Shown here piece after piece: positions 19,769-29,228 of a stretch of 64,000 nucleotides of DNA. The position numbers and the translations under genes are program-made. Under the pieces are notes generated by a model. It worked only from the letters and a program-made list of their open reading frames with translations. It searched no databases and was not told where the DNA came from. How positions within the stretch are numbered: position 1 is the stretch's first letter; every line of letters begins with the position of its first letter. The stretch comes from a gamma proteobacterium symbiont of Taylorina sp. (GTDB lineage: Bacteria > Pseudomonadota > Gammaproteobacteria > GRL18), in contig JAHXIV010000037.1 of the NCBI GenBank assembly GCA_025655455.1, positions 124,001 to 188,000 of the forward strand. The letters run 5' to 3'.

Positions 19769-22267
19769 TCATGTCTGCTGAAAGGTGTCGCTAAAAGCAT
19801 CAACATATTCTTTAAATTCAGCCTCCGGCAGGGGTTTAGAATAATAATACCCCTGTATCAGATTACAACCGTGCTGTTTTAAAAAATAAACCTGTTCTTT
19901 AGTTTCAACTCCTTCTGCTAAAACATCAAGCCCAAGATTTTTTGCCAGAATAATCATGGTAGAAGTTAATACGACATCCTCTTTATCATCCGGGAGATTT
20001 TTAATAAACTCCCTGTCAATTTTCAGTTTGTCCACGGTAAATTTTTTCAGATAGGCCAAAGAAGAATAGCCTGTCCCAAAATCATCAATAGAGATGCGAA
20101 TACCCAGTGTAGAGAGCTTATCTAAAATCCCGATGGCTTTGTCTGCATTTTCCATAATAGCACTTTCAGTAATTTCCAGTTCAATCCACTGAGTGGATAA
20201 ATTTTCCTGCTCAAGAACCGACTCAATCATATCAATCAGCCCTTCATCACTAAACTGTACGGCAGAAAGATTAATTGCAATCGGTACAGGATGTTTTCCC
20301 TGTGCAATACAATTGTGTAAATATCGACAAGTCTGCTTAAATACCCATTCACCAATTTCAATAATCATTCCGTTTTCTTCAGCAATGGGTATAAAATCCA
20401 GAGGAGAAATAAGACCTTTTTTCGGGTCGTTCCAGCGAATCAGTACTTCTGCACCAATAATTTCTTCTGTCAGAATATTAATCTGGGGCTGAAAGTAGAG
20501 TTCAAATTCTTCTTCTTTTATCGCACGTCGTAAATCAGCTTCCAACTGGCTGCGTTTTTGATTGCGTAAATTAATGGCTTCATTAAAAAACTGAAAATTT
20601 CCCCGTCCATTTTCTTTTGCATAGTACATGGCAGCATCAGCATTACGAATTAAAATTTCTCTGTCAGTACTATCTTCAGGATAAATACTGATCCCGATAC
20701 TGGCACCAATAAAAAGTTCATGATGATGCAAATTGATAGGTAAACTAACACGATTAATAATTTTAACAGCAATATCAGTAGCAACTGCTGACGAGTCAAT
20801 ATCAGAAAGAATAACCGTAAATTCATCTCCTCCCAATCGTGCAACTGTATCTTTATCGCGAACACAGGTTTCTAATCTTTGTGCAATAACCTGTAATAAT
20901 TCATCACCTATATGATGCCCGTGTGTATCATTAATATGTTTAAATTGATCAAGATCAATAAATAACAGAGCAACTCTTTTATTTTCCAGACGATTAGCCC
21001 GTTTCAATTCAAGTTCAAAGCGATCATAAAATAATTGTCGATTAGGTAAGTTAGTCAGGCTGTCCTTAAACGCTAAATGTTCCAGTTTTTTTTCAGTTTC
21101 CTTGATATGGGATATATCAGTAAAAACACCAATATAATGACTTATCTTTCCCTCCGTGTTAAGCACTGAGTTAATGGATAACCATTTAGGATAAATTTCA
21201 CCATTTTTTCTACGATCCCAGATTTCACCAGCCCATTGCCCTGATTGTATTATTGATTGCCACATTGACTTAAAAAAAATCTTGTTATGACGTCCTGAAT
21301 TGGCAATGCTGGGGTTTTTACCTTTCACTTCAGATAAAGAATAACCTGAAATATCAGTAAAAGCCTGGTTACAATCAATAATTAAAGCATTTGCATCCGT
21401 AATAATAATGCCTTCACTGGTATGTTCAAACACAGTAGAGGTTAAGCGAAGCTGTAGTTCTGCTTTATTACGCTCATCAACTTCATGCTGCAATGAGCGA
21501 TTAACATGATATAAGCTGTTTTGTTGTCGTTGTAGCTGCTTTAAATAAGTTTTTCTACGATATATAAAAAATCCAACAAATCCAACACCCAGTATCCAGA
21601 TACCTCCATGGGAAATCAATAATACCCGGCGAGCTTCCTGCTCTAATATATAAAAAGGGATTAAAGAGATAGCGACATTGGTTGCACCACCTACTTTCCC
21701 AATTCTATTTGTATCCCACGCATGACATTTTAGGCAACCTTTTTCAATGATCATAGGCTGCATATAACGTAATACGGGCTGGTCATCAATTTCACTGATA
21801 TTACTATAATCTCTCAGCGTCTTTGAAACTATTTTTAAGGCTTCTTTCTCCCAATGATCGGGGGCATTATCAGGATTCAAATATTCAGTGCTGGTAATAC
21901 TGGCTTTAACACCATACAATTTATCCTGTGTTTCCATGATAAGACGCAACATGATGGCTGGATTATAGAGAGTGAGTAATTGTCCGGAAGTACTGATCAA
22001 ATCACGTTCCGGCATATGGCTCATAAAAGGACTTGGCTGGCTGTCAGCGGTGACTCTAACATAGAGGCCACCCATTTTAGTAGCCCAGCGCCTAAAGGCT
22101 AAATCTTTTTTTAAATTGGTTTGTGCTTCTACTTCCGCAAGTTTTAATACCTGATTATGTTCTCTTTCAAAATTCCAAAAAAGGGAACTTACAATAATGC
22201 CGCTCCAGATAATAATAATGAGAATAGTATCATTATTAAGTTGTTGTATTTCGGAGTTTATTTTCAT
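19769..22267 (-). CDS. Heme-type sensor with PAS, GGDEF and EAL domains
   Basis: This 832-residue membrane protein should make and/or break cyclic di-GMP. A first membrane segment lies at about 14-31. A periplasmic Tll0287-like (DUF3365) domain follows, with CLKCH at 178-182, a possible c-type heme site. A second membrane segment lies at about 217-236. Next come PAS (about 275-390), GGDEF (400-560) with an intact RLGGDEF at 477-483, and EAL (about 575-825). The EAL signature reads EVL, but the downstream EITE, DDFGTGYSSL and EGVE motifs are kept, so phosphodiesterase activity is likely. It lies upstream of the soluble chemoreceptor, suggesting a shared redox response. Confidence 0.9.
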   Translation of the reverse strand: MKINSEIQQLNNDTILIIIIWSGIIVSSLFWNFEREHNQVLKLAEVEAQTNLKKDLAFRRWATKMGGLYVRVTADSQPSPFMSHMPERDLISTSGQLLTLYNPAIMLRLIMETQDKLYGVKASITSTEYLNPDNAPDHWEKEALKIVSKTLRDYSNISEIDDQPVLRYMQPMIIEKGCLKCHAWDTNRIGKVGGATNVAISLIPFYILEQEARRVLLISHGGIWILGVGFVGFFIYRRKTYLKQLQRQQNSLYHVNRSLQHEVDERNKAELQLRLTSTVFEHTSEGIIITDANALIIDCNQAFTDISGYSLSEVKGKNPSIANSGRHNKIFFKSMWQSIIQSGQWAGEIWDRRKNGEIYPKWLSINSVLNTEGKISHYIGVFTDISHIKETEKKLEHLAFKDSLTNLPNRQLFYDRFELELKRANRLENKRVALLFIDLDQFKHINDTHGHHIGDELLQVIAQRLETCVRDKDTVARLGGDEFTVILSDIDSSAVATDIAVKIINRVSLPINLHHHELFIGASIGISIYPEDSTDREILIRNADAAMYYAKENGRGNFQFFNEAINLRNQKRSQLEADLRRAIKEEEFELYFQPQINILTEEIIGAEVLIRWNDPKKGLISPLDFIPIAEENGMIIEIGEWVFKQTCRYLHNCIAQGKHPVPIAINLSAVQFSDEGLIDMIESVLEQENLSTQWIELEITESAIMENADKAIGILDKLSTLGIRISIDDFGTGYSSLAYLKKFTVDKLKIDREFIKNLPDDKEDVVLTSTMIILAKNLGLDVLAEGVETKEQVYFLKQHGCNLIQGYYYSKPLPEAEFKEYVDAFSDTFQQT

Positions 22268-22413
22268 CGATACTTTTTAGCTTAGTGGTAAAAATAAGAT
22301 CATGTTATAGAAAGTATAGTCTATAAAACAAAAAAGGGGATCAGATTTTAAAACTTTTTGGCTCAAGCCTGCCAAGGGGTTATCCATAAACAAGACTGAT
22401 ATTTGAACTGTTG

Positions 22414-23853
22414 CTAGCTAAACAATGAATTATTGATCCACATATGAGTCAGGATGCTGGCAACATAGCCAATTGCAATAACAGGGGTCCATTTAAGATG
22501 GCTGAAAAAGGTATATTGTCCACGCGCCTGCCCCATCAAAGCAACCCCTGCAGCAGAACCAATTGACAGAAGGGAACCGCCTACACCAGCGGTTAATGTC
22601 ACCAGCAGCCACTGACCTGTTGACATATCCGGATTCATCGTCAGCACAGCAAACATGACAGGAATATTATCAACAATGGCAGATAAAACACCCACACTGA
22701 TATTAGCAAAAGTAGCTCCCCATTGTTGATACATCAACTCTGATGCCATTGACAGATACCCAAGAAAACCCAGACCACCGACACATAAAACAACACCATA
22801 AAAGAACAGCAGGGTATCCCACTCAGCCTTCGCAATCGGCAGAAACACATCAAATGCAACCACTTCACCAATTTCATCTTCCTCTGAATTATTAATTGCC
22901 ATCTCATGTGCAACACATTTATGTTTAGTTTTCTTAAGATAGTAGCCCAATAGTTGAAGATAACTCAAACCAGTCAACATACCAAAGACCGGGGGCAGGC
23001 CAATAAAGTTATGAAAGCTCACAGCTGTGGCAATTGTCAGTAAAAACAAGATCATCATACGTCTCGCACCTCGCTTCATGACCACTATTTCACCTGTAGA
23101 ATCTGGTTTTTCATCTGGTACAGCAAGACTCATAATAACAGCAGGTAATACAAAATTAACAACAGAGGGTAAAAACAAGGCAAAGAATCCCCAGAAATCA
23201 ATCATTCCTTTTTGCCAGACCATCAGGGTAGTAATATCGCCAAAGGGACTAAAGGCACCACCTGCATTAGCTGCAACAACAATATTTATACAGGCAATAG
23301 CAACAAAACGAGTATTAGTCCCACCAACAGCTAAAACCACTGCGCACATCAACAATGCAGTGGTTAAGTTATCAGCAACCGGTGAGATAAAAAATGCCAG
23401 GATACCAGTCAGCCAGAATAGTTGACGAAAAGAAAACCCTTTGTGGATCAGCCAGGAGCGAAGCGCATCAAAAACACGTCGTTCTTCCATACCATTAATA
23501 TAAGTCATGGCAACCAGTAAAAACAGCATCAGTTCTGAATATTCCAGCAGGTTATGACGAATGGCCTGTTCAGCCAGTTCAGACATGCCATGATTAAGAT
23601 AAACCCAGCCAATCATTGCCCAGATAATTCCGGCAGCCAGAATAACCGGCTTTGATTTACGCAAAAGAGTGAATTCTTCGGCCATGACAAAAAGATAGGC
23701 TATAAAAAAAACCAATAAAGAGATAAAACCAATAGGACTTGAAGTTAAGTCCAGGGGTTCATGCTGACTACTCTCCATAGCAAAAACATGCAATGGCAAT
23801 AATAGTAAAGAAAAGCCCATTAGAAGTTGTTTAATATTTTTTTGCATGCTCAT
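22414..23853 (-). CDS. nhaD: Na+/H+ antiporter NhaD
   Basis: This 479-residue inner-membrane protein has a likely signal-like first segment and about 11-12 further membrane helices. It belongs to the NhaD branch of the IT superfamily, seen in ISPVADNLTTALLMCAV, GGAFSPFGDITTLMVW and SAIVDNIPVMFAV, which hold conserved polar residues of the transport site. NhaD is typical of marine and halophilic bacteria and exports Na+ at alkaline pH. It is divergent from the phosphoryl-transfer operon, with a 174-base shared upstream region. Confidence 0.92.
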   Translation of the reverse strand: MSMQKNIKQLLMGFSLLLLPLHVFAMESSQHEPLDLTSSPIGFISLLVFFIAYLFVMAEEFTLLRKSKPVILAAGIIWAMIGWVYLNHGMSELAEQAIRHNLLEYSELMLFLLVAMTYINGMEERRVFDALRSWLIHKGFSFRQLFWLTGILAFFISPVADNLTTALLMCAVVLAVGGTNTRFVAIACINIVVAANAGGAFSPFGDITTLMVWQKGMIDFWGFFALFLPSVVNFVLPAVIMSLAVPDEKPDSTGEIVVMKRGARRMMILFLLTIATAVSFHNFIGLPPVFGMLTGLSYLQLLGYYLKKTKHKCVAHEMAINNSEEDEIGEVVAFDVFLPIAKAEWDTLLFFYGVVLCVGGLGFLGYLSMASELMYQQWGATFANISVGVLSAIVDNIPVMFAVLTMNPDMSTGQWLLVTLTAGVGGSLLSIGSAAGVALMGQARGQYTFFSHLKWTPVIAIGYVASILTHMWINNSLFS

Positions 23854-24027
23854 AATATTCAGAAATCCCCAACCCTGTTAAAAGAAAAAAGAGTTTATTT
23901 TTTAGCTTATAACAGGAGTATACTGATTATATTTCAACAGGCAATAGTAAAAACTTCTTTATACTCACAATAATTTTAAAAATGGTTTATTATAGTACTT
24001 ATCCTTTAGCCAATGGACAAATAGTCA

Positions 24028-24918
24028 ATGAAAAAAATCGGTGTAGTAGGAATTCCTGGTAAGTGGTCAACAGAAACCCTGGCAGATGCAATTGAGCAAA
24101 GAACCGGATTTCGTCTGGTCATTGACATGAGCAAAGTCAGTCTGGATTTAGCAGAAAAAAAACTCAATTATTTAGATTCTGATGACAAAATTGATTTATG
24201 CCAGCTGGATGGATTAATTATAAAAAAAATCAGCGCCGAATATAATCCAAATACTTTAGATCGCCTGGAACTATTACTGCTTGCACAATCACAGGGGGTT
24301 CAGATATTCAGTTCTCCTGAAAAAATCATGCGTTTAATTGATCGTCTGAGTTGTACAGTCATGTTGCGCAAAGCAGGTCTGCCCATGCCCGAAACCATGG
24401 TGACGGAGAATGTGGATGAAGCCATTGAAGCGGTTAAAAAATATTCCAGCGCTGTTTTCAAACCTCTGTTTTCGACCAAGGCACGCGGCATGGTTATCAT
24501 TGATGCCAATAATTCTGATTCACAAATAAAAAATGAAATTGAGCAATTTCAATTAGACAACCCGATGATGTATATCCAGAAAAAAATAAATCTACCGGGT
24601 CAGGATCTGGGGCTGGTTTTTTTAGGTGGTCAGTATCAGGGGACTTATGCACGAGTGAATCAATCCGGTACCTGGAACACCACGATTAATAGTGGCGGGC
24701 GTTACGCAAATTTTACACCATCTGATGAAATTATTGCTATCGGCCAGCAGGCTCAGGATCTTTTTGCAATGGATTTTACCACTGTGGATATTGCCGAAAC
24801 AGATAATGGACCGATTGTATTTGAAGTCTCCGCCTTTGGCGGCTTTCAGGGAGCCTTAGATGGCATTGGTATTAAAGCAGCCGAATTATATGCTGACTAT
24901 GTTATTAATAAAATGTAG
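24028..24918 (+). CDS. ATP-grasp enzyme, GAK-system type
   Basis: This 296-residue protein has a RimK-like ATP-grasp fold: an N-terminal pre-ATP domain beginning KKIGVVGIPGKWSTETL, the ATP-binding lysine region VFKPLFSTKARGMVII (about 143-158), the hinge MYIQKKI, and the metal-binding end VDIAETDNGPIVFEVSAFGGF. ATP-grasp enzymes join a carboxylate to an amine or thiol through an acyl-phosphate. It heads a nine-gene operon with an HprK-related kinase and a CofD-related protein, a set I recall from family databases as GAK. No clear Shine-Dalgarno precedes the ATG. The substrate is unknown. Confidence 0.78.
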   Translation: MKKIGVVGIPGKWSTETLADAIEQRTGFRLVIDMSKVSLDLAEKKLNYLDSDDKIDLCQLDGLIIKKISAEYNPNTLDRLELLLLAQSQGVQIFSSPEKIMRLIDRLSCTVMLRKAGLPMPETMVTENVDEAIEAVKKYSSAVFKPLFSTKARGMVIIDANNSDSQIKNEIEQFQLDNPMMYIQKKINLPGQDLGLVFLGGQYQGTYARVNQSGTWNTTINSGGRYANFTPSDEIIAIGQQAQDLFAMDFTTVDIAETDNGPIVFEVSAFGGFQGALDGIGIKAAELYADYVINKM

Positions 24919-24930
24919 GTTCTGGCAATT

Positions 24931-25656
24931 ATGTCAAGGATAATAGCTGCCTTGGTTCGCCATGGTGATTATCAGCAGCTGGAAAATACACCCAGTGCCT
25001 GGCAACCATTTCCTCTGAATAAAGAGGGGCTGGGACATGCTCAATCAGCTGCACAGGATATACGTGACAGGCTTGTTGAACAACACTGGCATCTGCAAGC
25101 TGAATGTGATTCATCACAACTATTAAGAGCATGGCAAACAGCAGATATCATTTGCCGCTTATTAAAAGATAAGACATTTAGTCACGATCCTGAACAAGCC
25201 ATTGATATTCAAATTAATAGTTATGATGCTCTGGCAGAACGCAGTGTCGGTAGTGCCGCTAACTTAAATATTTCACAAATTGAGAAAATTATTGATAATG
25301 ATCCTCGTTTTGAGGCCTTACCAAAAGATTGGAAATCCAATAGTCATTTTTGTCTGCCTTTACAGGGCGCTGAATCTTTAATGGATTCAGGAAAAAGAGT
25401 TGCTGAACATTTATTAAAAGCAATGACTGATTTAAAGCAATCTGTGCAACCAGCAACAATGAAAATTTTTGTCGGTCATGGTGCCGCCTTTCGACATGCA
25501 GCCTATCATTTAGGCATACTGGAATTTGAACAAATCGCACAATTAAGTATGTATCATGGTCAGCCTGTCTATATTGAACTATTAGATGATGGTTCCTGGG
25601 TTCAGATAGCAGGTCAATGGAAAATTCGAGAGAAAAAAACTCAGTATACGGATTAA
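24931..25656 (+). CDS. Histidine phosphatase family protein
   Basis: This 241-residue protein has the phosphoglycerate-mutase-like catalytic RHG motif in ALVRHGDYQ near its N-terminus and a second catalytic His in FVGHGAAFRHA near residue 185. SSQLLRAWQTADIICRLL is the usual second arginine block. It probably removes phosphate from a small molecule or a phosphoprotein. It begins 12 bases after the ATP-grasp gene. A SixA-type paralogue closes the same operon, so two phosphatases of one superfamily serve this system. The substrate cannot be read from the sequence. Confidence 0.8.
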   Translation: MSRIIAALVRHGDYQQLENTPSAWQPFPLNKEGLGHAQSAAQDIRDRLVEQHWHLQAECDSSQLLRAWQTADIICRLLKDKTFSHDPEQAIDIQINSYDALAERSVGSAANLNISQIEKIIDNDPRFEALPKDWKSNSHFCLPLQGAESLMDSGKRVAEHLLKAMTDLKQSVQPATMKIFVGHGAAFRHAAYHLGILEFEQIAQLSMYHGQPVYIELLDDGSWVQIAGQWKIREKKTQYTD

Positions 25657-25697
25657 AGACTAATAATCCATGCCTTGCAACTTACTATTAATATCTT

Positions 25698-27050
25698 ATG
25701 ATACTAAAAAAATTTAAACATTATTTTAATCGCTATTACGGCAAGCAATGGATCAATGCCAAACTGCCGACACAGGCTCAGGTTTGGATGATGGGTCCTT
25801 ATGAGCTATCTGTAAAAAAAGACAGCGAATTAACCGATGCCATTGCCTGTGAAATTAAAGCGCATCTTGATAGTGATTCATGGATCTGGCCAGATAAAAC
25901 CATCTATTTTTTCTCTGATATGCATGCTGATGCCGATGCATTTATTGCTTCATTAGTTGCTTCCGGCGGCATAAAAAAAACAGGTAAAAAAGACAAACAA
26001 TTCAAGCTCAGCAAAGAGGGTAAAAAAGCCCGTTTTATCCTTGGTGGTGACTGTTTTGATAAAGGTCCAAGCACCTTGCGACTTTTAAGAGTGATAAAAT
26101 TGCTGATTGATAAGGGTGGTGATGTGGTGATTTTAGCCGGTAATCACGATATTAGGACTCTGGTTGGTATCCTGTCCCTATCTGAGAAAAAAAAGGCATG
26201 TAGCGAACATTTTTTTATTCGCATGGGATTAAAACCCCTCCCCCTTTTTAAAGAAATTTATGACTGCTATCTAAAAGGAAAGAAGGGCAAAAAATACAAG
26301 ACAGCAAGCACTAAAACTTGTAGAAAAAAATTATTTCCATCAAAAAACTGGGCGCAAAGATATCAACAATATGCCAAAAAATATCTATCTGAAAGTGCCA
26401 TTAAAAAAGATATGAAACACACCATTGAAAAAATGAATAATTTTGAAAACTGGTGTACCAGAAAAGGCTTAACACTCCCACAGGTTTATGCGGCAGCCAA
26501 AAAATGGCAGGAATTGTTTCTTCACCCAAAAGGTGAATTTTACTGGTTTTTTAAGCATCTTAAATTAGCCAATAGAGAGGGTTCATTTTTCTTTGTCCAT
26601 GCCGGCGTTGACAATTCAAGTGCTAAAATGATTCGCAGCCATGGTGTTAAAGGGATCAATAAAATCTTTAAAAAAGAATTAAAATCTGATTTATTTAAGC
26701 TTTATCATGGCCCCTTAGGTAATATGATTAGAACTAAATATCGTGATCATGAGCGTGATTTTACAAAAAAAGGTTCCCTGATGATGTACAATTCAGGTAT
26801 CAATGCCATTGTCCATGGACATAGAAACTTATATTATGGACAACGCATCATGTTACGCAAGGGGATCATGAATTTTGAATGTGATACATCCTTAGATATT
26901 AACACTCGAAAAAAGGAAGGCATTGTCCGGGGTCTGGGCGCGTCAGTCACTATTATTCATCCACAAAAGCTGGTTTTGGGAATAAGCAGTGATTATCCTT
27001 TTATTAAAGTTTTTGAACCTGAACTGACTAAAAAATTATGTAATATATAG
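25698..27050 (+). CDS. Calcineurin-like metallophosphoesterase
   Basis: This 450-residue protein carries all the metal ligands of the PPP/calcineurin fold: SDMHAD near residue 75, GGDCFDKGP (about 116-124), AGNHD (about 150), FVHAG and VHGHR toward the C-terminus. A Lys-rich insert of about 120 residues (roughly 165-285) separates the third and fourth motifs, which is unusual. It is cytoplasmic, with no signal or membrane segment. Its place inside the kinase/transferase operon suggests it hydrolyses a phosphorylated product or protein of that pathway. Confidence 0.85.
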   Translation: MILKKFKHYFNRYYGKQWINAKLPTQAQVWMMGPYELSVKKDSELTDAIACEIKAHLDSDSWIWPDKTIYFFSDMHADADAFIASLVASGGIKKTGKKDKQFKLSKEGKKARFILGGDCFDKGPSTLRLLRVIKLLIDKGGDVVILAGNHDIRTLVGILSLSEKKKACSEHFFIRMGLKPLPLFKEIYDCYLKGKKGKKYKTASTKTCRKKLFPSKNWAQRYQQYAKKYLSESAIKKDMKHTIEKMNNFENWCTRKGLTLPQVYAAAKKWQELFLHPKGEFYWFFKHLKLANREGSFFFVHAGVDNSSAKMIRSHGVKGINKIFKKELKSDLFKLYHGPLGNMIRTKYRDHERDFTKKGSLMMYNSGINAIVHGHRNLYYGQRIMLRKGIMNFECDTSLDINTRKKEGIVRGLGASVTIIHPQKLVLGISSDYPFIKVFEPELTKKLCNI

Positions 27051-27087
27051 ACAGTTCTTTTATACTAATCAAAGATAAATACTTTTT

Positions 27088-27549
27088 ATGGAAAATCTCT
27101 TAGATACTATTCGTAACGCTGCACGAGCAATCATTATCAGAGATGGAAAACTTCTGGTACTAAAAAAAACTGATGGTTCTTATACTTTGCCCGGTGGCGC
27201 ACACGATCCCGGAGAAACTATTGAACAGGGGTTACAACGGGAATGTCTTGAAGAAATTGGTACCCATGTTCGCATCAACAGACTTGCTTATGTCGGAGAT
27301 TATTTTAAACCTAAACAAAGCAATCCCCCCGGCATCAGACACCAGGTTGAATTTTTATTTGACTGTTGTGTCAGTGATGATTATATCGCACAATCAGGTC
27401 ATCACCCCGATAAACGGCAAATAGATGTAGTATGGCTTGATTTGAATGGTTTAGAAACGCAGACACTATATCCCGTTACATTAAAAAAATGCATCCGCGA
27501 ACTGGATGAAAATACTCCCGTTTATATAGGAAAGATGACACATCAATGA
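27088..27549 (+). CDS. NUDIX hydrolase
   Basis: This 153-residue protein has an intact NUDIX box (G, then E, RE and EE.G) in PGGAHDPGETIEQGLQRECL followed by EEIG. Such enzymes cleave nucleoside diphosphates linked to another group. The stop overlaps the next start in ATGA, so it is coupled to the PhoU-like/kinase gene. A second NUDIX domain occurs at the operon's end. Its substrate may be a nucleotide-activated intermediate of the CofD-like step, which is inference. Confidence 0.88.
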   Translation: MENLLDTIRNAARAIIIRDGKLLVLKKTDGSYTLPGGAHDPGETIEQGLQRECLEEIGTHVRINRLAYVGDYFKPKQSNPPGIRHQVEFLFDCCVSDDYIAQSGHHPDKRQIDVVWLDLNGLETQTLYPVTLKKCIRELDENTPVYIGKMTHQ

Positions 27550-29219
27550 ATATTTTCAGCGAGGTTAATGAGAATTTACGATTTTTGATTTCAGAAGTGA
27601 CACTACAGGTCAGTAATTTACAGCTTTATTTAAAAAATCCCTCTGATATAGTTGCCAAACATATTTTAGATAGAAGCGGCTATTTCTATAATCTGAAAAT
27701 ACGTATTCAAAATACCTGCAACCATATTATTGCCAATGACAAAGAACCGCCTCATATCAATAGAAAGTTAAAGGCTCTGGACTCCATTGCTACAAATCTG
27801 GCTGAAATAGCAGATTTATGCGGCAACTGTGTTTCTAATATCGAATCCGCCAACCAGATAAAACAATTTTATAGTAAAAAATATGATGAGATGCTTGAAG
27901 AGGTCAAAAATCAGATCAGCAAAATTGAAGTCAGTATTTATGATGATAATACTCAGATAGCATTAAAAATCGGTCAGATTAATAGCAAATTCAGAAAAAT
28001 CAATCAAAAACAGCAAAAACAATATATTAAAAAACTCTCACAAAAGAAATCAGTCAAAAAGCTCATCACTTTTATTAATGTGATGAACACATTAACACAA
28101 ATGGGCAAGGCCTTATTAGACATTAGTGAAATCATTATTTCATCCAACCTGGGAAAGTCAGTCAGCACTCAACGTTATAATTCTCTTAATAACTCCATTC
28201 AGAAATGGTGGGGAGTACCAATGGATCAGGTCAGTATTGAAACTGTTGCCGAAACCCGTTCCGGTAGTGGTATTTCCGGCATCTCCGCGGATAAAAATAA
28301 AGATAAGCAAAAAACTAAAAAGGACGTTAATAAAGCAGATGGTTATGATGCAATTTTTAAAGAGGGTGAAAGGAAAAAACTTAAGGAAGAAAAAGATAAA
28401 GTAGAAAGCTGGCATGAAATCTACCCCGGCCTGGCTCCTAAAATTATTGACTACCAGAAACAAGGAAAATCAGCTTCTATCTTAATTGAACATTTACCTG
28501 GTTATACTTATGAAAAAATATTGCTGACTCAATCTAATACTTTATTAAAGCAATCCAGAAAACAGCTTTTTAAAACTTTAAAAAATATTTGGAAAGAAAC
28601 TTATACAAAAAAAAGAATTTGTGCCGGATATATTCAGCAACTAAATAAACGTCTGGATGCTGTTTATTCTATTCATCCTGAGTTTATGCAACTCAATAGT
28701 TCTATTTGTGGTTATCCTGTTGCTAATTTCAAGACACTAATGACAAAGGCTGTAGTTTTTGAAGAAAAACATGCCAGAGCTGCTTTTTCTGTTTATATCC
28801 ATGGTGATCTGAATGTAGATAATATTATTTATGATTCTCTGGAAAAGAAAATTAATTTAATTGATTTACATCGTTCACAATATATGGATTATATTCAGGA
28901 TATCTCTGTTTTTATGGTTTCCAATTATCGTCTGCAAGTTCTGGATCGACCATTGCGTCGCAGGATATTAGAAACAGCTCTGATGTTTTATTATTGCACA
29001 CAAAAATATGCTCATAAAATGAATGATAAAAATTTTGAAATTCGCCTGGCATTAGGTCTGGCTCGTTCATTTGCCACATCAACTCGCTTTATTCTGGATA
29101 AAACACTGGCTCAGTCCATGTTTATTCGTTCCCGATATTTAATTGAAAGTGTCTTACAAACACCTGTCAATCAACTATCAAACTATCAATTACCCATTAA
29201 AGACATTTTTACAGGTTAA
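27546..29219 (+). CDS. PhoU-like helical domain fused to APH-like kinase
   Basis: This 557-residue protein looks like a two-part fusion. Residues 1-205 are all-helical with repeated blocks such as LKALDSIATNLAEIADLCGN, resembling PhoU-type bundles. A Lys/Glu-rich linker (about 240-290) follows. Residues 290-557 resemble aminoglycoside-phosphotransferase kinases, with ILIEHLPGYTYEKIL, the catalytic loop YIHGDLNVDN (417-426) and the metal motif LIDLHR (438-443). The kinase N-lobe is poorly recognisable, beginning around the FKEGER segment. The target could be a small molecule or a protein. The PhoU-like assignment is tentative. Confidence 0.65.
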   Translation: MNIFSEVNENLRFLISEVTLQVSNLQLYLKNPSDIVAKHILDRSGYFYNLKIRIQNTCNHIIANDKEPPHINRKLKALDSIATNLAEIADLCGNCVSNIESANQIKQFYSKKYDEMLEEVKNQISKIEVSIYDDNTQIALKIGQINSKFRKINQKQQKQYIKKLSQKKSVKKLITFINVMNTLTQMGKALLDISEIIISSNLGKSVSTQRYNSLNNSIQKWWGVPMDQVSIETVAETRSGSGISGISADKNKDKQKTKKDVNKADGYDAIFKEGERKKLKEEKDKVESWHEIYPGLAPKIIDYQKQGKSASILIEHLPGYTYEKILLTQSNTLLKQSRKQLFKTLKNIWKETYTKKRICAGYIQQLNKRLDAVYSIHPEFMQLNSSICGYPVANFKTLMTKAVVFEEKHARAAFSVYIHGDLNVDNIIYDSLEKKINLIDLHRSQYMDYIQDISVFMVSNYRLQVLDRPLRRRILETALMFYYCTQKYAHKMNDKNFEIRLALGLARSFATSTRFILDKTLAQSMFIRSRYLIESVLQTPVNQLSNYQLPIKDIFTG

Positions 29220-29228
29220 ATATCACTT

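Noticed and set aside
20436-20444. EVL instead of EAL as a sign of an inactive phosphodiesterase
   Set aside because: EVL is a frequent active variant and the other catalytic motifs are kept.
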